Origin: Doris montereyensis
Taxonomy: Eukaryota > Mollusca > Gastropoda > Nudibranchia > Dorididae
NCBI GenBank assembly: GCA_037039925.1
Contig: JAXRKP010000457.1
Location: 137,501-201,500, forward strand
DNA length: 64,000 nt
Direction of reading: 5' to 3'
A program made the position numbers and the translations under genes. This document shows positions 56,364 to 64,000 of this stretch, piece after piece; the first letter of the stretch is position 1; each line of letters opens with the position of its first letter. The notes under the pieces are model-generated. The model was not told the origin of the DNA. It did no database searches and saw only the letters and a list, made by a program, of their open reading frames with translations.

Positions 56364-57310
56364 TTCGCTAATAATGACAGTTTTCATTTCTGTGCTTGCA
56401 GGGTAGTGTTCATTCAACAAGCACCTTGATGCAAGGTTTATATCCTCCCCCCCCCCCCCCCACCCCTACCCTTCCTCCTTCATTTTGACAAAATCTGATT
56501 GGTAACTTTTTTAAGAATCATATTTTAACCTATGAGAGTTGTGTTTGACAGACAAAAATAAAGTAAATTACAGTTCTTTCAAGGCCGTTACAGCCCATAG
56601 AGCAGGAGATTATCCCAGTTTCCATAGCGGGAAACAGAACAAGGATAATAATCACCTCCTTGACAGGACGCTAGTCTGTTGCAGATTTTACTCCCAAGCT
56701 CTTGCTGGTACCCATTTGCACCTGGCTTGAGAGAGGAAAATGTGTGTTGAGAACACAACGTCGTACCTAGAGCTGCTATGATTGGAACCCGGGACCTCAT
56801 GATCTCAAACCTGACTGCCCAACTACAAGGCCACCAACGCCACACAACTAAACGGCCTTGAAGGAACTTAATTTTGTGACTTTTAAAGAAATGATAGAAT
56901 GTTCAGTTTCTACCTATCTTGTTTTCTCCACCACATTCTATTTTATTACTTTATTAGGGTATTAAACAAACTGATTGTAAAATTGATGTCAAAATTTTTC
57001 TATAATGGTTGTAAATGTAGATCTACCTTTGTTTTGTATTTTATTAAAGTGGGGCGACGTATTGTTTTCCTTCATGAGAAATAGGACATTGCACTCAATA
57101 GTGTCTTGTGAATGAATCCATGTGAATTTAATGTATAAAATGTCTATTGGTTGAGAAGAAAATAATTATACATGTGATAGTATTATGCTATTAATGTCAA
57201 GTCAATGGATTCAAATATGTTACAAGTATAATATGACTGTGTGTTCTGTGATATGACTGAGTAATTACAACACTGCATTAAATACAATTCTTTTTGTATG
57301 TGAAAATAAA
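56364..57310 (+). other. 3' UTR / downstream region of the GTPase gene
   Basis: Polyadenylation signals AATAAA occur at 56557-56562 and 57305-57310. If the distal one is used, the UTR includes the minus-strand SINE-A at 56582-56870. A C-run lies at 56447-56461. Confidence 0.5.
56582..56870 (-). mobile_element. SINE-A, full length (minus)
   Basis: Minus strand of the family: ggcgttggtggccttgtagt as box A region, gaggtcccgggttccaatca as box B, then gtgcaaatgggtaccagcaa, gactagcgtcctgtcaagga and cgggataatctcctgctcta. It is well preserved, so probably one of the younger insertions. Confidence 0.85.
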
Positions 57311-57525
57311 TAACAAAGAAGTTAATGTTTCATTTGTTCATCTTTTAGTGTTTTGTTTCAGTTTATGATAAAGGTGATAGAGACCAAGGGAGGTGTAGAT
57401 GTGAAAGAGAAAGGAGCAAAGAGAAGAAAGTTGAAGTGAAATTGAATCCCGAGTATAGTGGTCAATTTGGAAGGGGCATGAAAAAAATAGAGAGAGACAG
57501 TTGATTGGGAAGAGACACAGAGACC

Positions 57526-57840
<315 letters not shown>

Positions 57841-58009
57841 GGTGGTGCGGTTAAACCTATCACAGTAAATAAGGTGTTATTGAGCCGAACATGTTAGTAG
57901 GATTCATGTGCAACAAATGCCTGAAACAAACAAAAAAAAACAAATGAAAAGTGTTGGGGCTAAATTCAGAGCTCCATCCACACCATGTGTTATGACTGAC
58001 AGAAATCAA

Positions 58010-59935
58010 ATCTTATCCTCTCGGACGTGTTCATATCGAATCTTATCCTCTCGGACGAATCTTATCCTCTCGGTTCATATCGAATCTTATCCTCCGAGCG
58101 AAAGACGACATGTGTTCTCGGACGTGTTCATATCGAATCTTATCCTCTCTCGGATGTGTTCATATCGAATCTTATCCTCTCTCGGATGTGTTCATATCGA
58201 ATCTTATCCTCTCGACGTGTTCCATATCCTCTCGGATGTGTTCATATCTTATCCTCTCTCGGATGTGTTCATATCGAATCTTATCCTCTCTCGGATGTGT
58301 TCATATCGAATCTTATCCTCTCTCGGATGTGTTCATATCGAATCTTATCCTCTCGGATGTGTTCATATCGAATCTTATCCTCTCTCGGATGTGTTCATAT
58401 CAAATCCTCTCTCGGATGTGTTCATATCGAATCTTATCCTCTCTCAGATGTGTATCATATCCTCTCTCGAAATCTTATCTCTCATATCGGATGTGTTCAT
58501 ATCGAATCTTATCCTCTCTCGGATGTGTTCATATCGAATCTTATCCTCTCGGATGTGTTCATATCGAATCTTATCCTCTCGGACGTGTTCATATCCTCTC
58601 GGACGAATCTTATCCTCTCGGACGTGTTCATATGTCTCAGACGTGTCCATATCGAATCTTATCCTCTCGGATGTGTTCATATCGAATCTTATCCTCTCGT
58701 GATGTGTTCATGTTCATCGAATCTTATCTCTCTCGGATGTGTTCATATCGAATCTTATCCTCTCTCGGACGTGGATCCTCTCGGACGTGTTCATATCGAA
58801 TCTTATCCTCTCGGATGTGTGTTCATATCGAATCTTATCCTCTCTCGGATGTGTTCATATCGAATCTTATCCTCTCGGACGTGTTCATATCCTCTCTCGA
58901 TGTGTTCATATCGAATCTTATTCTCTCGGATGTGTTCATATCGAATCTTATCCTCTCTCGGATGTGTTCATATCGAATCTTATCCTCTCGGATGTGTTCA
59001 TATCAAATCTTATCCTCTCTCGATGTGTTCATATCAAATCGGATGTATCATATCGAATCTTATTCTCTTGGATGTGTTCATATCGGACATCTTATCGAAT
59101 CTTATCCTCTCGGATGTGTCCATATCAAATCTTATCCTCTCCAGACGTGTCCATATCAAATCTTATCCTCTCTCGGATGTGTTCATATCGAATCTTATCC
59201 TCTCTCGGACGTGTCCATATCAAATCTTATCCTCTCTCAGACGTGTTCATATCAAATCTTATCCTCTCGGATGTGTTCATATCGAATCTTATCCTGTCTC
59301 GGACGTGTTCATATCATCTTAATCTCGGATGTGTTCCTCTCTCGGACGTGTTCATATCGAATCTTATCCTCTCTCGGATGTGTTCATATCGAATCTTATC
59401 CTCTCTCGGACGTGTTCATATCGAATCTTATCTCTCTCGGATGTGTTCATATCGATCGTATCGGATGTGTTCATATCCTTATCTCTCGGATGTGTTCATA
59501 TCGAATCTTATCCTCTCTCGGATGTGTTCATATCGAATCTTATCCTCTCTCGGACGTGTTCATATCGAATCTTATCCTCTCGGATGTGTTCATATCGAAT
59601 CTTATCCTCTCTCGGATGTGTTCATATCGAATCTTATCCTCTCGGATGTGTTCATATCGAATCTTATCCTCTCTCGGATGTGTTCATATCGAATCTTATC
59701 CTCTCTCGGACGTGTTCATATCGAATCTTATCCCCTCTCGGACGTGTTCATATCGAATCTTATCCCTCTCGGACGTGTCCATATCAAATCTTATCCTCTC
59801 TCGGACGTGTTCATATCGAATCTTATCCTCTCTCGGACGTGTTCATATCGAATCTTATCCTCTCGGACGTGATCGAATCTTATCCTCTCTCGGATGTGTT
59901 CATATCGAATCTTATCCTCTCGGATGTGTTCGTTT
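58010..59935. repeat. Satellite, units of 30 and 32 bp
   Basis: About sixty copies of tcatatcgaatcttatcctc followed by tcggatgtgt or tctcggacgtgt. The optional extra tc gives two unit lengths. Substitutions such as gatgtg/gacgtg and cgaatc/caaatc are shared between neighbouring units. No protein is implied by the long frames. Confidence 0.95.
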
Positions 59936-60305
59936 TTTCGTTTTGCCTATTCCTTGTATTTGTCTCGTCTTTGTTCCTATGGGGCTTTCATATTATCTTG
60001 TGTCATTGCCTATACATCTCTACGTTCTTTCAGCCCTACTTTCCAAGTCGTCGTCTCCTTTTAAAAACATGTTATCCTGATGTGATTTATGACAAAGATG
60101 AGAGGCAAGGTGTTGGCCTCACAACCCAGACGGTTGAAGAATTTTCTCGAGAAACAGCCTCCCCCCCCCCCCTCACTCTCCTCCCCAGTCCAGGACGAAG
60201 AGAAGGGGGTCCTGTGTGCAGATCACATCACTCTGTGTGGCACATCAAAAATCACTTGACCGTTTACATGGCAGTCAATCTGTTAGGCGATTTGTACTAA
60301 CACTG
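59936..60305. other. Repeat-derived spacer (SINE-B piece)
   Basis: Begins with cctattccttgtatttgtct, cgtctttgttcctatggggc, which is mirrored at 60735-60772 and repeated at 60867-60900. It then contains a degraded SINE-B copy (gaggcaaggtgttggcctca, ggtcctgtgtgcagatcaca) at 60095-60290. Confidence 0.6.
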
Positions 60306-60309
60306 TAAC

Positions 60310-60705
60310 ACTAGGCCCACTAGTTTAGGCTTTCAACTACAATCATAGCAACATGGGCCACTAGTTTAGGCTTCCAACTACAATCATAGCAACATGGGCC
60401 ACTAGTTTAGGCTTCCAACTACAATCATAGCAACATGGGCCACAGTTTAGGGGCCACTAGTTTAGGCTTTCAACTACAATCATAGCAACATGGGCCACTA
60501 GTTTAGGCTTTCAACTACAATCATAGCAACATGGGCCACTAGTTTAGGCTTTCAACTACAATCATAGCAACATGGGCCACTAGTTTAGGCTTTCAACTAC
60601 AATCATAGCAACATGGGCCACTAGTTTAGGCTTTCAACTACAATCAGAGCAACATGGGCCACTAGTTTAGGCTTTCAACTACAATCATAGCAACATGGGA
60701 AAGTT
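60310..60705. repeat. Satellite, unit 41 bp
   Basis: About ten copies of gggccactagtttaggcttt, caactacaatcatagcaaca, t. The copies are nearly identical, so the array is young. Confidence 0.95.
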
Positions 60706-60714
60706 TAGGACAAT

Positions 60715-60855
60715 TGAAATGACATTGAATAAAGCCCCATAGGAACAAAGACAAGACAAATACAAGGAATAGATGTAAAAAAAAAAACCCAACCCACTCT
60801 GGCCTCCATGGGGAATCGAACCCGTGACCTCTGCGGCGGCCATGTGGGCCAGGTT
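60715..60855 (-). mobile_element. tRNA-derived SINE (minus), another family
   Basis: Read on the minus strand, a tRNA-like head with gaggtcacgggttcgattcc (perfect box B) is followed by a T-rich run and the tail ctattccttgtatttgtctt, gtctttgttcctatggggct. The tail recurs at 59946 and 60867. Confidence 0.65.
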
Positions 60856-61404
60856 TTTTTAAAATCTCTGTTTATTCCTTGTATTTGTTTCGTCTTTGTT
60901 CATATAGGTTGCTATTTAATTTATTCAATGTGATTTCCTTCACTTTGGACATGACCCTTGCCTCACTGTGTGTGTCTTAACCACAGGCATATTCTTTTAA
61001 GATAGACTGATGGCCTTCCCCGTGGCAGACACCACCAACTATGTATTAAATATGACACAGTGTCGTGTCTAGATCGAAACCCAGGTAGGTCCTTACCACT
61101 ACAGCATGAGCATTACGTGTAGCCTACCATGGGTCGAAAAAGCCAAGGTGACAATCACTAATAATTGCTCAGCCATATTGTAATACGGATTAACGTTAAT
61201 CCGATAAATCTACTTCACTCATATTTTCATCCGTGAAAACAACCCATTCATGTTGTCGACATGCGGATAAATGGCATTCGGTTTATTGACATCCGTTTTG
61301 CTTCATCCATTTTTTGTTTTGATTGCTTTCATGAAATATAAATCGGTCAAATAATGACTCATGAGATAAAAAAAACAAAACAAATCAAAAACAAAAACAA
61401 AATT
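60856..61404. other. Spacer with SINE tail and a tRNA-like fragment
   Basis: 60867-60950 is a further tail copy (tattccttgtatttgtttcg). At about 61070-61115 the minus strand carries a box-B-like gggtttcgatct with tRNA-like flanks, probably a SINE head. The remainder (61120-61400) is unrecognised AT-rich DNA. Confidence 0.45.
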
Positions 61405-62290
61405 AGACGTTGCATCTCTGACAGCAACTCTGTCCTGTACTATTCTCCCTGCCACTTACTGTTACTGTTACATGTTACTGTTACTGTTACTGCTATTGTT
61501 ACTGTTACTTTTATTGTTACTGTTACTGTTGCTGTTACTGTTACTGCTATTGTTACTGTTACTGCTATTGTTACTGTTACTGTTATTGTTACTGTTACTG
61601 TTTTACTGTTACTGTTATTGTTACTGTTACTGTTACTGTTATTGTTACTGTTACTGTTACTGTTACTGTTACTGTTACTGTTACTGTTACTGTTGCTGTT
61701 ACTGTTACTGTTACTGTTGTTACTGTTACTGTTACTGTTACTGTTGCTGTTACTGTTTGTTACTGTTACTGCTATTGTTACTGTTACTGTTGCTGTTGCT
61801 GTTACTGTTACTGTTATTGTTACTGTTACTGCTATTGTTACTGTTACTGTTGCTGTTACTGTTAATGTTACTGTTACTGTTACTGCTATTGTTACTGTTG
61901 CTGTTGCTGTTACTGTTAATGTTACTGTTACTGTTATTGTTACTGTTACTGTTATTGTTATTGTTATTGTTACTGTTACTGTTACTGTTATTGTTACTGC
62001 TACTGCTACTGTTACTGTTACTGTTATTGTTACTGTTGCTGTTACTGTTACTGTTACTATAACTGTTACTGTTATTGTTACTGTTATTGTTACTGTTAGT
62101 TTTACTCTTACTGTTACTGGTACTGGTACTGGTACTGGTACTGTTACTGTTACTGTTACTGTTACTGTTATTGTTATAGTTTCTTTTCTACCATCATCCT
62201 TCCTAGACCTTCATGTCGTTTGACGTTGACAAATTAATTTTAGCTTTTGATCCCCACCTGACAAACCCCGTTCCAGATATTCTTCCTTTA
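61405..62290 (-). pseudogene. LINE C-terminal fragment split by a hexamer tract
   Basis: Left flank gacgttgcatctctgacagc and right flank ccttcctagaccttcatgtc, gtttgacgtt match the minus-strand LINE fragment at 47061-47335 (gacgttgcatccctgacagc, ccttcctggaccttcatgtc). Between them, where about 150 bases of coding sequence should be, lie about 730 bases of TTACTG repeats. Confidence 0.7.
61455..62180. repeat. Hexanucleotide repeat (TTACTG)n
   Basis: About 120 copies of ttactg with variants ttattg, ctattg, ttgctg and ctggta. Two of three frames on + read as poly-Leu or alternating Val-Thr, which explains the long open frames. Confidence 0.96.
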
Positions 62291-62329
62291 CCTGCAACTT
62301 TTGTCTTATGGATGTATTAGTTTTATCGA

Positions 62330-62640
62330 GATGTTGTGAGCTTGTAATCGCGACGACACTGGTTCAAATTCAACGGTTGGCACAGGTGGGTTTTCACAAC
62401 GTTGTACTCTTATGAAAGGCATGTCACTCTATTTTTCTCACTTGATTCAGGTGTGAATGAGTACCCAGCTATAGGCAGAGAAACATCTGTTCAGAGTGTT
62501 AGTATGAAGATAAAGATAACAGATTTATGTAAAGTATGCTCCCCCCTCCCCACAGGAGTTGAAAAGGATAAAGAATGAAATAACCTGCTGGGGAATAAAT
62601 GATGTACAGTTTGTGAGACTGCAATAGTGCGGGGATTTAA
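62330..62640 (+). mobile_element. SINE-C, + copy of an inverted pair
   Basis: Head gttgtgagcttgtaatcgcg, acgacactggttcaaattc (box B), body cacaacgttgtactcttatg, cacttgattcaggtgtgaat, tail cctgctggggaataaatgat, gtacagtttgtgagactgca. Its mirror lies at 62835-63140. Confidence 0.7.
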
Positions 62641-62834
62641 TAAATCCATATTTATCGTTATGTTCAGTCCATGAATTGAATACCGATTCTTCAACACAGA
62701 TATTACGTACAGATTATGTTTTACAAGTCTGTGATTGTGTTAGCCGTTGATTTTCCCCAAAGGTATTGTCATGTGGTGTCCGTGGCCGACTGGTTAGGCT
62801 CGAACATAAAGAGGTGAATTCATAGTTCACATCC

Positions 62835-63140
62835 ACGCACAAGTGCAGGCTCACCGACTGTACATCGTTTATCCCCCAGCAGGCCATTTCATTCAAAGTC
62901 CCTCTCAACTCCCGGGGGAACATGCAGTACACAAACCTGTTAGGCTTTTCGTTCTTACATTCTGAGAATAAATTTCACTACCTATTGGCTTTGTACTCAT
63001 TCACACCTGAGTCAAGTGAGGACAGTAGAGTTAAGTACCATTTATGAGGGTACAACGTTGTGAAAAAAACCTCCTGTGCCAGCCAGCCAGCCGTAGGGTT
63101 TGAACCAATGTCGTTGTGATTACCAGCTCACAACACTACG
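62835..63140 (-). mobile_element. SINE-C, - copy of an inverted pair
   Basis: Reverse of 62330-62640: gactgtacatcgtttatccc, ccagcaggccatttcattc, gtactcattcacacctgagt, gagggtacaacgttgtgaaa and the head gggtttgaaccaatgtcgtt. About 200 bases separate the copies, including a box-A-like gtggccgactggttaggctc at 62783. Confidence 0.7.
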
Positions 63141-64000
63141 GTTCAGTTACAATGCCTTGAACCAGTATCGTCGTGATTACCAGTTCACAACTCTACGGTT
63201 CAGTTACAACGCCTTGAACCAGTGTCGTCGTGATTACCAACTCACAACACTACTACGGTTCAGCTACAACGCGAACCATTGTCGTCGTGATTACCAGCTC
63301 TCAACACTACGGTTCAGCTACAACGCCTTGAACCAGTGTCGTCGTGATTACCAGCTCTCAACACTACGGTTCAGCTACAACGCCTTGAACCAGTGTCGTC
63401 GTGATTACCAGCTCACAACACTACGGTTCAGTTACAACGCCTTGAACCAGTGTCGTCGTGATTACCAGCTCACAACACTACGGTTCAGTTACAACGCCTT
63501 GAACCAGTGTCGTCGTGATTACCAGCTCTCAACACTACGGTTCAGTTACAACGCCTTGAACCAGTGTCGTCGTGATTACCAGCTCACAACACTACGGTTC
63601 AGCTACAACGCCTCGAACCAGTGTCGTCGTGATTACCAGCTCACAACACTACAGTTCAGCTACAATGCCTTGAACCAGTGTTCAGCTCACAACACTACGG
63701 TTCAGTTACAACCAGTGTCGTCGTGATTACCAGCTCACAACACTACGGTTCAGTTACAACGCCTTGAACCAGTGTCGTCGTGATTACCATCTCACAACAC
63801 TACGGTTCAGCTACAACGCCTCGAACCAGTGTCGTCGTGATTACCAGCTCACAACACTACGGTTCAGCTACAACGCCTTGAACCAGTGTCGTCGTGATTA
63901 CCAGCTCACAACACTACGGTTCAGTTACAACGCCTTGAACCAGTGTCGTCGTGATTACCAGCTCAACACCACGGTTCAGCTACAACGCCTCGAACCAGTG
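63105..64000. repeat. 57-bp satellite derived from the SINE-C head
   Basis: About fifteen units of cttgaaccagtgtcgtcgtg, attaccagctcacaacacta, cggttcagctacaacgc, running to the window edge. The first half of the unit is the reverse complement of the SINE-C head, including box B, and the array starts exactly at the head of the minus SINE-C copy. The 57-bp period (19 codons) keeps a frame open; it is not a gene. Confidence 0.92.

Noticed and set aside
58010..60080. Frames of 260-660 codons with repeating CSYRILSSRM / VHIESYPL
   Set aside because: Three overlapping frames of one 30/32-bp satellite are all open. This is a property of the unit, not coding selection.
61354..62223. Poly-Leu and Val-Thr repeat 'proteins'
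   Set aside because: Direct translation of the TTACTG hexamer tract.
63100..63726. 208-codon frame with a 19-residue repeat (NQCRRDYQLTTLRFSYNAL)
   Set aside because: The period equals the 57-bp satellite unit, which is derived from a SINE head on the opposite strand. There is no non-repeat sequence.

Overview
The window is animal nuclear DNA: spliced genes with GT..AG introns, tRNA-derived SINEs, LINE, pogo/Tigger and foldback elements, and a very large load of tandem repeats. The repeat style and the conserved genes fit a lophotrochozoan, most likely a marine mollusc (gastropod), but the species cannot be fixed from the sequence alone.

Three conserved genes and one orphan exon can be supported. 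(1) Ribosomal protein eL41 (RPL41), + strand: exon 2 at 1570-1628 and the last coding bases at 4832-4841; the ATG exon lies upstream of the window. (2) MPND (RAMA + MPN/JAMM protein), - strand: exons from 41470 down to 32194; the 3' exons were not found and may be lost in repeats. (3) A RabJ/DNAJC27-like small GTPase, + strand: six exons from 43463 to 56363 carrying all five G motifs. (4) An unrecognised + strand exon at about 30463-30622, directly after the largest minisatellite. MPND and the GTPase are divergent, with a roughly 2 kb region between their first coding exons that probably holds both promoters.

Layout. 1-1.5 kb: a foldback element (about 0.5 kb arms) and a third arm. 1.6-5.2 kb: RPL41. 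5.4-16.2 kb: SINE pieces, minisatellites, a deleted Tigger element and a LINE 3' fragment. 16.4-30.45 kb: about 14 kb of one 20/27-bp minisatellite, of which 24.2-26.4 kb (and fainter traces beyond) is a hybrid with the unique DNA found downstream at 30.5-34 kb. 31.5-32.15 kb: a 41-bp satellite. 32.2-41.5 kb: MPND. 43.4-57.3 kb: the GTPase gene, whose introns hold six minisatellites, SINEs and a decayed RTE-like LINE inserted into a 20-bp minisatellite. 57.5-64 kb: GA/GACA tract, a 30/32-bp satellite, a 41-bp satellite, a TTACTG hexamer tract inside a LINE fragment, an inverted SINE pair, and a 57-bp satellite that grows out of the head of that SINE.

A repeated theme is sequence quality. The conserved exons need single-base corrections, mostly in homopolymer runs, to read through, and at least two places show unique or SINE sequence 'overprinted' with neighbouring repeat units. 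Both are more easily explained by long-read consensus errors than by biology, so the genes should not be called pseudogenes on this evidence. No convincing new biological system was found. The long apparent reading frames of 16-30 kb, 55 kb, 58-60 kb, 61-62 kb and 63 kb are tandem-repeat artefacts.
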